DNA of 64,000 bases from NCBI GenBank assembly GCA_028015205.1, contig CM051508.1, positions 13,286,001-13,350,000 of the forward strand. Reading direction: 5' to 3'. Below are positions 59,701-64,000 of this stretch, piece after piece. The notes below the pieces were generated by a model. That model saw only the letters and a program-made list of their open reading frames with translations, was not told the DNA's origin and made no database searches. Both the position numbers and the translations under genes were made by a program. Position 1 is the stretch's first letter, and each line of letters begins with the position of its first letter. This DNA comes from Mytilisepta virgata. Lineage: Eukaryota; Mollusca; Bivalvia; Mytilida; Mytilidae.

Positions 59701-59922
59701 ATTACCTATGTTTGACTATAAAAGCAGTAACCCAGGTGAGCGATTACAGGCTCTTTGAGAGCCTCTTGTTTTTTTAAATATATCAAATATTTTTTTGATC
59801 ACCTAAACAGTATTTCTGTATGTCCTTTATCTATCTATTTATTCTTATAAATTTTTTTGGTTTTATTTATAGAGGAACAAGAAGAAGAAAGACAGGACAC
59901 AAAGGAAACAGACACATCATGA
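26580..59922 (+). CDS. ODAD4: Outer dynein arm docking complex subunit 4 (TTC25), multi-exon gene
   Basis: TPR protein of the outer dynein arm docking complex; it helps attach outer dynein arms to doublet microtubules in motile cilia and sperm flagella. Exons: 26580-26711, 28144-28275, 29560-29713, 30378-30439, (33403-33417), (35611-35667), 36783-36951, 37419-37631, 38599-38806, 42457-42543, 44084-44280, 45077-45304, 46000-46044, (48230-50725), 52950-53279, 54639-54776, 59873-59922; parentheses mark optional ones. Every junction is phase-consistent. Without the 2.5-kb exon the product is 738 aa, near the usual family length of about 670; with it about 1570 aa. TPRs lie near residues 20-121 and 348-500. 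Family signatures: DKNCLV.RSKC, FHRG..LRPE, QLLGELY.DKEYLEKL, FWRQQKP.YAR, LYSCIGNA, DAKSRALDN.GRV.AR and WLFHEIGRC. The tail from about 535 is Lys/Glu/Ser/Pro-rich and disordered. The family call rests on sequence; which tail exons are used is inference. Confidence 0.93.
27000..27561 (-). pseudogene. LINE 3' end (reverse-transcriptase C-terminal fragment)
   Basis: An open frame of 145 codons on the minus strand (27558-27121) holds RCGSHRLPIETGRWNNTPRN then C-P-x-C and YHYIFTCKPF, the C-terminal zinc motif of non-LTR retrotransposons. The 3' tail AATAAAGTATTCATTCAATA follows. 5'-truncated, inside ODAD4 intron 1 in antisense. Confidence 0.82.
28144..28275 (+). CDS. ODAD4: ODAD4 exon 2 (TPR1-2)
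   Basis: Acceptor TTTATAG, donor CGG/GTAATT, 44 codons, phase 0. Contains DDKNCLVTRSKCWLQLGNAE, a strongly family-typical block. Confidence 0.93.
28886..28975 (+). repeat. Dispersed repeat fragment (AATCTGGTTAT family)
   Basis: Related to 22881-22995 and 40052-40137. It has splice-like ends and an open frame in ODAD4 intron 2 but is repetitive. Confidence 0.55.
29016..29275 (+). repeat. Tandem duplication of about 129 bp
   Basis: Two nearly identical copies starting CAGATATTGGAGTTGTCTCC (about 29018 and 29147). Confidence 0.88.
29560..29713 (+). CDS. ODAD4: ODAD4 exon 3 (TPR3)
   Basis: Acceptor AATTGCAG, donor GGAA/GTAAAT, ends in phase 1. Encodes GLYQKAEALYQIGDFEMALV and FFHRGHRLRPE, then IQKCEEAINNSIG. 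Confidence 0.93.
30378..30439 (+). CDS. ODAD4: ODAD4 exon 4
   Basis: Acceptor TGTTTTAG, donor GAG/GTATGT, 62 nt, phase 1 to 0. Encodes the conserved (T)PESVKLESSGDLSYFFKH after the N-terminal TPRs. Confidence 0.9.
30440..33402 (+). other. ODAD4: ODAD4 intron 4
   Basis: About 3 kb of AT-rich sequence holding a MITE (31931-32192) and a SINE tail near 32945-32985. No further exon is convincing. Confidence 0.5.
31931..32192 (-). mobile_element. TTAAGGGGGTAC MITE, copy 3
   Basis: TTAAGGGAGGGGGGGGG at one end (G tract expanded) and GGTACCCCCTTAA at the other; interior as in copies 1, 2 and 4. Confidence 0.8.
33403..33417 (+). CDS. ODAD4: ODAD4 putative microexon (EEKKK)
   Basis: 15 nt between TAATAG and AAG/GTAAAA, phase 0 on both sides, adding EEKKK in a basic linker that varies in the family. 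Too short to be sure; skipping it keeps the frame. Confidence 0.4.
33418..35610 (+). other. ODAD4: ODAD4 intron around 34 kb
   Basis: AT-rich, no recognised repeat except a 60-bp tandem duplication at about 35213-35329. Open frames here have no protein features. Confidence 0.45.
35213..35329 (+). repeat. Two tandem copies of about 60 bp
   Basis: CATAGGTTTAGTCTCTGAAA occurs twice with matching flanks. Confidence 0.85.
35611..35667 (+). CDS. ODAD4: ODAD4 putative linker exon
   Basis: 57 nt after a strong acceptor (TTTACTTCAG) and before GAA/GTGAGA, phase 0 both sides. Encodes QKEMSQLALSAKSKTTLSE in the variable linker before the LLGELY block. Frame-neutral, so possibly alternative. Confidence 0.55.
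36084..36424. mobile_element. PIF/Harbinger-like MITE, copy 1
   Basis: Terminal inverted repeat of about 45 bp starting GGGACGAGATCAAAAGTTCA. It is flanked by TTA on both sides, a 3-bp duplication typical of PIF/Harbinger. Internal C tract at about 36146-36167. Confidence 0.82.
36783..36951 (+). CDS. ODAD4: ODAD4 exon 7 (linker and LLGELY motif)
   Basis: Acceptor TTTTTAG, donor TCTA/GTAAGT, phase 0 to 1. A basic, Lys-rich linker followed by TIKQLLGELYGDKEYLEKLM, one of the clearest ODAD4 signatures. Confidence 0.93.
37419..37631 (+). CDS. ODAD4: ODAD4 exon 8
   Basis: Acceptor TTTTTAG; donor GAAG/GTTTGT, a weaker donor but the phase (1) fits exon 9. Encodes DGLEYLHCRADFWRQQKPMY and YILRSLDEIEE, family-typical. 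Open frame past 37631 runs into a MITE and is not coding. Confidence 0.9.
37753..38129. mobile_element. TA-flanked foldback MITE (CAGTACAGTATGG)
   Basis: TA-CAGTACAGTATGG on the left, CCATACTGTACTG-TA on the right. The interior is palindromic, with repeated GTCCACTCAAAATTTGAGTGGAC-like blocks. TA duplication suggests Tc1/mariner mobilisation. Confidence 0.8.
38599..38806 (+). CDS. ODAD4: ODAD4 exon 9 (TPR4)
   Basis: Acceptor CATTTAG, donor GAAAA/GTAAGC, phase 1 to 2. Contains ATLYSCIGNAYLEMNNFNRS and the YHERDLELSKE helix. Confidence 0.93.
39148..39471 (+). mobile_element. Short element with GCCTGCG start and GGCGACACATGTC hairpin end, copy 1
   Basis: Starts TTGCCTGCGTTCCGCATGG and ends CAGGCGACACATG followed by the palindrome GTCTTCCTTGGAAGAC and CTCACA-T. 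The start is complementary to the block before the terminal hairpin. Matches 52501-52697. Confidence 0.7.
40052..40137 (+). repeat. Dispersed repeat fragment (AATCTGGTTAT family)
   Basis: Third copy of the sequence at 22881 and 28886 (CAACAGAAAAAAGTCTGGTT, ACAGCTCCAAACA). Confidence 0.5.
40136..40473 (+). mobile_element. tRNA-derived SINE, second family
   Basis: The head (CCTCAGTGGCCTCTTGGTAG then GTGGGTTAGACCCC) resembles tRNA A and B boxes; the tail is CAACTGGACATTAAACAATA. Full length at about 338 bp. Confidence 0.78.
41098..41640 (-). pseudogene. LINE 3' end fragment
   Basis: Minus-strand frame 41592-41215 (125 codons) has CKLRISAHELIIERGRHLNI, PRDKRFC-x2-C and ENEVHFLVKC, the C-terminal zinc motif of non-LTR elements. 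The 3' tail consists of AAATATTTATATTTGTATTT. 5'-truncated. Confidence 0.8.
41711..42075 (+). repeat. Dispersed 370-bp repeat, copy B
   Basis: Second copy of 10372-10755; conserved along its length, including GTAGTTTGTTTACATAGAC. Confidence 0.75.
42201..42380. mobile_element. Tigger/pogo-like MITE
   Basis: TA-CAATCGACTCTCGTTATC on the left, GTAACGAGAGTCAACTG-TA on the right. About 180 bp; interior GTTCCAGATAGACGAAATTC. Ends 76 bp before ODAD4 exon 10. Confidence 0.72.
42457..42543 (+). CDS. ODAD4: ODAD4 exon 10 (TPR5)
   Basis: Acceptor TTTAACAG, donor GATGT/GTAAGT, phase 2 both sides. Encodes DAKSRALDNLGRVYARKGSF. It is only 87 nt, between two repeat-rich introns. Confidence 0.92.
43698..43980 (+). 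repeat. Tandem duplication, period 140
   Basis: Two nearly identical copies starting CAATATTTCATCAAATTAAC (43700 and 43840). Confidence 0.88.
44084..44280 (+). CDS. ODAD4: ODAD4 exon 11 (TPR6)
   Basis: Acceptor GCAATCAG, donor GAAG/GTTAGA, phase 2 to 1. Encodes WSEKIPMSKSPLESAWLFHE, IGRCHLELSQY and LHASVLVAQSE, all close to the family. Confidence 0.93.
45077..45304 (+). CDS. ODAD4: ODAD4 exon 12 (TPR7 and start of acidic tail)
   Basis: Acceptor AATTTTAG, donor ACAG/GTAAGC, phase 1 both sides. TPR helix pair (NGELQAAASSFEESLQIAHD, EQAIKKALDEVN), then a Glu/Gly/Pro-rich start of the disordered tail. Confidence 0.92.
46000..46044 (+). CDS. ODAD4: ODAD4 exon 13 (small acidic exon)
   Basis: 45 nt, acceptor TTGCTCAG, donor AAAG/GTAAAA, phase 1 both sides. 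Encodes EKAQENYEEDFEEEK, which fits the acidic tail. Confidence 0.75.
46222..46280 (+). CDS. ODAD4: Possible alternative terminal exon of ODAD4
   Basis: A strong acceptor (TTTTTTCACAG) in the phase needed after 46044 opens 20 codons ending IKDQLYQIP and TAA at 46278-46280. It could end a short isoform. A chance acceptor is equally possible. Confidence 0.3.
46860..46988 (-). mobile_element. SINE 3' fragment
   Basis: Reverse complement of the SINE body at 12549-12825 (GTAGGAAAATTGGCAAT, GGAGTACCCAGAGAGAACC). Confidence 0.75.
47598..47878 (-). mobile_element. TTAAGGGGGTAC MITE, copy 4 (diverged)
   Basis: TTAAGGTGGTACC and GGTACCACCTTAA ends; interior as in the other three. About 350 bp upstream of the giant ODAD4 exon. 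Confidence 0.8.
48230..50725 (+). CDS. ODAD4: Giant 2.5-kb phase-1 cassette exon in the ODAD4 tail
   Basis: About 831 codons without a stop in AT-rich DNA, so under coding constraint. Acceptor ATGCTGTAG (48229) and donor CACG/GTAAAA (50726) give phase 1 on both sides, matching the exons before and after. The encoded sequence is Lys/Glu/Asn/Ser-rich and disordered. It contains a 66-residue tandem duplication (48817-49014 and 49015-49212, starting MKMPKI), a zone of degenerate repeats of the type V-x-K-x-TK-x-GE near 49570-49930, then a highly acidic part. The frame stays open to TAA at 50908-50910, but the part after 50725 turns hydrophobic and looks like intron; used unspliced it would be an alternative C-terminus. 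No known domain is recognised. Confidence 0.75.
51298..51506. mobile_element. TACTGTAAATTC MITE, copy 2
   Basis: CTGTAAATTCAGAAATTATT against AATAATTTCTGAATTTACAG; same interior as 14090-14297. Confidence 0.8.
52501..52697 (+). mobile_element. Short element with hairpin end, copy 2
   Basis: GTTGCCTGTGGAATGCATAG ... GCAGGCGACACATGTCTTCC then TTGGAAGACTCACA-T; same family as 39148-39471. Confidence 0.72.
52950..53279 (+). CDS. ODAD4: ODAD4 tail exon with SP/KSP repeats
   Basis: Acceptor TCATTTCAG, phase 1 both sides, donor AAAG/GTTAAA. Encodes about 110 residues: LEELKTLGQSHRQRSPD, then Ser-Pro and Lys-Ser-Pro motifs (KSPTKPP, RSPVKSPAKSPAP) that look like proline-directed kinase targets, then Gly/Ser-rich. 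Reading through the donor gives Gly-stop immediately, so intron retention would end the protein here. The open frame upstream of 52950 is intronic. Confidence 0.8.
54310..54462. mobile_element. Foldback MITE (TGAGGAACCAGAGTGA), copy 1
   Basis: Left TGAGGAACCAGAGTGAGTTA, right complementary ending TCTGGTTTCTCA. The whole element is a near-perfect 70-bp-arm palindrome. Flanked by GTAA on both sides. Confidence 0.82.
54639..54776 (+). CDS. ODAD4: ODAD4 tail exon with basic RSPSPK repeats
   Basis: Acceptor ATTTTTAG, phase 1 both sides, donor AAAG/GTTAAA, again with an in-frame TAA directly inside the donor. Encodes repeated RSPSPK/RTPSPK-KTK blocks then DDEAKDKNTKK. Very basic and probably phosphorylated. 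Confidence 0.78.
55082..55249 (+). mobile_element. CAGTCAAACCTG MITE, copy 2
   Basis: TA-CAGTCAAACCTGTCTATAA ... GCAGGTTTGACTTGTA. Uninterrupted copy (about 168 bp) of the family at 12454. Confidence 0.75.
55560..55640 (+). mobile_element. Degraded SINE head
   Basis: TGATCACTAGCCT and flanks match the tRNA-like head of the SINE at 12549; the body is missing. Confidence 0.5.
55744..55893. mobile_element. Foldback MITE, copy 2
   Basis: Same palindrome as 54310-54462, flanked by TTAA on both sides; the right end is slightly shorter. Confidence 0.8.
56442..56676. mobile_element. PIF/Harbinger-like MITE, copy 2
   Basis: GGGACGAGATCAAAAGTTCA ends, TAA on both sides, inverted relative to copy 1, with two G tracts inside. 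Confidence 0.82.
57257..59768 (+). mobile_element. Helentron-like AGCTCACC element, copy 5 (2.5 kb)
   Basis: AGCTCACCTGGCTATGCCAG start with GTCC microsatellite, core of about 120-bp degenerate units (TTGGAGTTATTGCCCTTTTT recurs at 57.6-58.3 kb), end CCAGGTGAGCGATTACAGGC and CTCTTTGAGAGCCTCTTG-TT. At 59309-59335 it contains GCAGGCAACACACG and the palindrome GTGTTCCCTGGAACAC, the end of another element family. No transposase recognised. Confidence 0.8.
59873..59922 (+). CDS. ODAD4: ODAD4 last exon
   Basis: Acceptor TTTATAG in the required phase; encodes EEQEEERQDTKETDTS and TGA. The acidic end agrees with the tail. It lies 5.1 kb from the previous exon, just past a 2.5-kb transposon. AATAAA at 60256-60261 could be the poly(A) signal. 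Confidence 0.75.
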
Positions 59923-60255
59923 ACTATAGATCATTAAATAGACAGTAATTCCGTCCTACGCATTTATGATCGATCTTTCTGTAACTCTGTGATATTTTTC
60001 TTTTCTAGAATTAATATATTTTATGTTATTAAAATTGATAAGGAAAAATTGTTTCATAGGAACAAGAAATGAATAATATTTATATCATTTGTGAATTGTT
60101 ACCAGTAATTGTTTTTTTTTAGAAGAATTATGAAAATTACACAAGAGAAAAGTTATAGAAAAAACATTAAGAAGTAATAATTCTAGTAAAAATGTCAATT
60201 TTAATAGAAATTCATTTTAATAGTTTTATGGTATTAAATATTATCAGAACTTAAA

Positions 60256-60261
60256 AATAAA
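60256..60261 (+). terminator. ODAD4: Candidate poly(A) signal of ODAD4
   Basis: AATAAA 334 bp after the stop codon, followed by T-rich sequence. Others lie nearby (for example at 60290). Confidence 0.4.
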
Positions 60262-60820
60262 AGTTTCCCTTCTTCATTTATTTACTATAAAATAAAAAAA
60301 TAACCGAAATTGATCTTTTTGAGGATGGAGTAAATAGGAAGATGAACATGAACAATTTTAAATATTTGCACAAATTTTAAATTAAATATTTTCAATCAGG
60401 TAAACAACTAAAGAAAAATAATTCAAAGTTAACTGCTTATCATGATTTTTTACATTAAAAATTTATATTATATGTTTTAAGATTTTTATCAAATACAAAA
60501 GTTTTTATATAAGTTTTCAAAATTTCTTTTGGAGTAATATAAGGTGAAAAAAATCATTTGTCCTTATCAACATTATTCAGGGGAGATAATAATAGTCCCT
60601 CTTTACCTCTTCGGTAAACTCTGAACAGCAGTTAATATTTAGTTAAACTTTACGCAATGATTTGTTAAATCAATTTTATACAATGTTTCAGTGATATTAC
60701 AAGTTGGGTACATGAATATAATTAAATTATTTTATAATTAAGACGTTTTAAATACTTTATGTTCTTTTATAATGAAGAGTTGTTGTGTATATATACATAG
60801 GAAACAACACCCATGTAAAA

Positions 60821-61275
60821 CTGGAATAATACACTTAAGAAGCCCTGTAATACATGAACCTACTCATGAGAAATTATCCCATGTACTGCCATTATACAGG
60901 AATAATACACTTAAGAAGCCCTGTAATACATGAACCTACTCATGAGAAATTATCCCATGTACTGCCATTATACTGGAATAAAACACTTGAGAAGCCCTGT
61001 AATACATGAACCTACTCATGAGAAATTATCCCATGTACTGCCATTATACAGGAATAATACACTTGAGAAGCCCTGTAATACATGAACACTACTCATGGGA
61101 AATTATCCCATATACTGCCATTATACTGGAATAAAACACTTGAGAAGCCCTGTAATACATGAACCTACTCATGAGAAATTATCCCATGTACTGCCATTAT
61201 ACTGGAATAAAACACTTGAGAAGCCCTGTAATACATGAACACTACTCATGAGCAATTATCCCATGTACTGCTGTT
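60821..61275 (+). repeat. 76-bp tandem array
   Basis: Six units starting at 60821, 60897, 60973, 61049, 61126 and 61202 (GGAATAATACACTTAAGAAG, CTACTCATGAGAAATTATCC). About 900 bp downstream of the ODAD4 stop. Confidence 0.9.
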
Positions 61276-61279
61276 ATAG

Positions 61280-61989
61280 ACAAGAAACTACCAGTAAACC
61301 ATGGAAAAGGGGAGTAAAAGACATGACTATGACTAGCCTTAGCTAGATATACAGTTAAAACAAGCACATTCTGACCCTGCAGCTGGAAGTGGTCACATTC
61401 TGTCAGTTGGGTTGCTTTGATTGATTGGTATGTCATTGTTGACCTTTCATGTTATTCATTTTGTTGTTTATGAGAATATTACCCATGTTGTACTGGGCTT
61501 ATACACATTAGAATGTAACCCATGTAATATTTGATTAAAGCATATAAGATGCTAAATCCTGTAATAATTGAAAATCATACATGAGAATTCAAACATCATA
61601 ATAGAGTAGACTACATGAGAAACTAAACAATGTAATATCTTTAAAATATTATACATGAGAAACCTCCCAATTTAATACTTGAGTAATAAACATGAGAATC
61701 CAACATACATTAAACATTAATACACATGAGAAATGGACACATCCAATACTGTAATAAAATGCTAAGCAAGTAAACAAAGCTTGAACATTGCTGTAAGTAA
61801 AGTCTAGAATTACCCAAGAAATATTTGAAGGAGGGAAAAATCAAACCATCTGACCAACTCCATAGAACAACGAAGACAAGACCAAAACAATACATTCATT
61901 ACAATAAAAAACTAAAAACATATGAACAACATGGATCCCATGTCAAATCCGGTATGAGGAATGGATAACCTCAATAGAACAGGTCCATT
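61280..61989. other. Intergenic, no gene seen
   Basis: AT-rich; degenerate ACATGAGAA blocks suggest decayed copies of the 76-bp unit. Confidence 0.4.
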
Positions 61990-62383
61990 TTCATTTGGGA
62001 AACGGTTTTTTTCAGACCTGTCAAACAAGTCATGATTACGTCCATAAAACTTTAATAAGGATGACTCCAACTTAGGAGCAACATACCCCTGTCTGAGAAA
62101 CATTTTTGCAAGGAGCCGGGATCTGACCAGGAAGTCAATGTATATGTCACAAGCTCTGGAATAATGTATGAGTTGTGAAATATATATTACATACGCCGGC
62201 GCTTCTGGAATATTGCAGCTCAAAAATGGGAAGTTGACGATTGGAAAGTCAAAGTCATCCCGTTTGTCGTAAAGTTTTGTATTCAACCTTCCTCTGGTGT
62301 CAATTTCGAGGTGAAGGTCAAGATAAGATGCAGACTTGGCAGTGTCTGTGGTATTCTTAATTTCGAGCTCATTGGGAAGAACT
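61990..62383 (-). pseudogene. Retroelement protein fragment (after the reverse transcriptase)
   Basis: The minus strand encodes YLDLHLEIDTRGRLNTKLYD, KRDDFDFPIVNFPFLS, APAYVIYISQLIHYSRAC and KFYGRNHDLFDR, a block common in reverse-transcriptase-containing proteins of marine invertebrates. I would guess Penelope-like but cannot confirm. Truncated on both sides. Confidence 0.65.
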
Positions 62384-62796
62384 TAATTGATGAAACAAAT
62401 TTCTCACAATTTATAGCAAGATAAAGATGGATTGTGGATTTTTATTACTCTGTATTAAATGTTAATATATGTCAATAAGAGAATCTTTCAAAAAGCCAAA
62501 AGATAAAAAAAAAGACAATGTCGGTGATACAATCAAACACACCTAAACAGTTGGTCTACAACTGTGTAACTTTGCATGTCCTAGTTTCATTCACAATAAA
62601 AAGATCACATGACCTATTTTACGGTTCAATCAAGATGGTAAATGTTTAGGATCAGGTTTTTGATCACAAATTACTTTAGGGTTCCCACTCTTGTAGAGCT
62701 GGTTAAGGTTATGGTTAATGTTAGGCTAACGTTATAATAGAATTTCTGTATATGGGGTTGCACCCCTAAAGTAAACGAAGGCCATGCAGGTTTTTT
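62384..62796. other. Intergenic, no gene seen
   Basis: No exon or repeat recognised. Confidence 0.4.
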
Positions 62797-64000
62797 AGCT
62801 CACCTGACCCAAAGGGTCAAGTGAGCTTTTCTCATCACTTGGCGTCCGTCGTCCGGCGTCGTCCGTCGTCGTCCGGAGTCATCGTTAACATTTCACATTT
62901 TGAACTTCTTCTAGAGAACCACTGAATGGAATAAAACCAAACATGGCATGAATGTTCCTCATGAGGTGCTGACCAAGTGTTGTTACTTTGTAGCCGATCC
63001 ATCATCCAAGATGGCCGCCAGCGGGGAACTTAGTTTAACATAGGACCCTATGGGAAATGCATACAAATGACTTCTTTTAGAGAACCACTGAATGGAATGA
63101 AACCAAACATGGCATGAATGTTCCTTATGAGGTGCTGACCAAGTGTTGTTACTTTGTAGCCGATCCATCATCCAAGATGGCGGCCAGCGGGGAACTTAGT
63201 TTAACATAGGACCCTATGGGAAATGCATACAAATGACTTCTTTTAGAGAACCACTGAATGGAATGAAACTAAATCTGGCATGAATGTTCCTTATGAGGTG
63301 CTGACCAAGTGTTGTTACTTTGTAGCCGATCCATCATCCAAGATGGCCGCCAGCGGGGAACTTAGTTTAACATAGGACCCTATGGGAAATGCATACAAAT
63401 GACTTCTTTTAGAGAACCACTGAATGGAATGAAACTAAATCTGGCATGAATGTTCCTTATGAGGTGCTGACCAAGTGTTGTTACTTTGTAGCCGATCCAT
63501 CATCCAAGATGGCTGCCAGCAGGGAACTTAGTTTAACATAGGACCCTATGGGAAATGCATACAAATGACTTCTTTTAGAGAACCGTTGAATGGAATGAAA
63601 CCAAACATGGCATGAATGTTCCTTATGAGGTGCTGACCAAGTGTTGTTACTTTGTAGCCGATCCATAATCCAAGTTGGCCGCCAGCGGGGAACTTAGTTT
63701 AACATAGGACCCTATGGGAAATGCATACAAATGACTTCTTTTAGAGAACCACTGAATGGAATGAAACTAAATCTGGCATGAATGTTCCTTATGAGGTGCT
63801 GACCAAGCGTTGTTACTTTGTAGCCGATCCATCATCCAAGATGGCTGCCAGCGGGGTACTAAGTTTAACATTGGACCCTATGGGAAATGCATACAAATGA
63901 CTTCTTTTAGAGAACCACTGAATGGAATGCAACAAAACATAGCATGAATGTTCCTTATGAGGTGCTGACCAAGTGTTGTTACTTTGTTGCCGATCCATCA
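62797..64000 (+). mobile_element. Satellite-bearing Helentron-like element, copy 6 (cut by window end)
   Basis: AGCTCACCTGACCCAAAGGG start, CATCACTTGGCGTCCGTCG, then 166-bp satellite monomers from about 62900. The sequence is the reverse complement of the element at 18467-21659, so the two form an inverted pair 41 kb apart. The 3' end lies outside the window. Confidence 0.85.
62900..64000 (-). repeat. 166-bp satellite array (opposite orientation)
   Basis: Between six and seven monomers, spacing about 166 bp (for example 63171 and 63666 differ by about three units), continuing past the window. Confidence 0.9.

Noticed and set aside
60821..61275. CRISPR array
   Set aside because: Units are contiguous 76-bp tandem repeats without unique spacers, in an animal genome.

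Overview
This is a window of animal nuclear DNA: AT-rich, intron-rich, and full of short non-autonomous transposons. The hallmark repeats (elements opening with AGCTCACCTGG, tRNA-derived SINEs ending in ACTGGACATTAAACAA, tandem 166-bp arrays) together with a motile-cilium gene point to a bivalve mollusc, probably a mussel-like species. The species call is inference. No prokaryotic genes, operons or CRISPR arrays are present.

Three genes can be rebuilt from exons whose splice phases agree. (1) On the plus strand at 2718-12341, six exons encode a protein of about 379 aa with one N-terminal hydrophobic membrane segment, about 240 residues of coiled coil and a C-terminal C3HC4 RING finger; it looks like a membrane-anchored E3 ubiquitin ligase. 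(2) On the minus strand at 26278-22140, three exons give a small charged protein of about 107 aa that I do not recognise. (3) On the plus strand at 26580-59922, at least 14 constitutive and several optional exons encode ODAD4 (TTC25), the TPR subunit of the outer dynein arm docking complex. Its C-terminal tail is built entirely of phase 1-1 exons. One of these is a 2.5-kb exon (48230-50725) with about 831 uninterrupted codons and an internal 66-residue tandem duplication. Genes 2 and 3 are head to head with only 297 bp between start codons, and an RFX X-box-like motif lies between them.

Repeats by region. 1-2700 is a Helentron-like element plus unassigned sequence. 2700-12350 is the RING gene, whose introns hold MITEs, SINE fragments and a 181-bp tandem array interrupted by a 780-bp element. 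12350-16250 is 3' flank with a SINE nested in a MITE and a LINE remnant. 16250-21660 holds two large rolling-circle-like elements, the second carrying about 18 monomers of a 166-bp satellite with a 663-bp higher-order period. 21660-26280 is the small minus-strand gene. 26280-59922 is ODAD4, whose introns hold MITEs (four TTAAGGGGGTAC copies, two PIF/Harbinger-like, mariner-like, foldbacks), LINE 3' ends and a 2.5-kb AGCTCACC element. 60800-61280 is a 76-bp tandem array, 61990-62383 a retroelement fragment, and from 62797 to the window end the same satellite-bearing element appears in the opposite orientation.

The recurring theme is a repeat architecture of a 5' hairpin, an internal or tandem core, a 3' asymmetric inverted repeat and a terminal hairpin. 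It matches Helentron-associated non-autonomous elements and occurs in several sequence families here.
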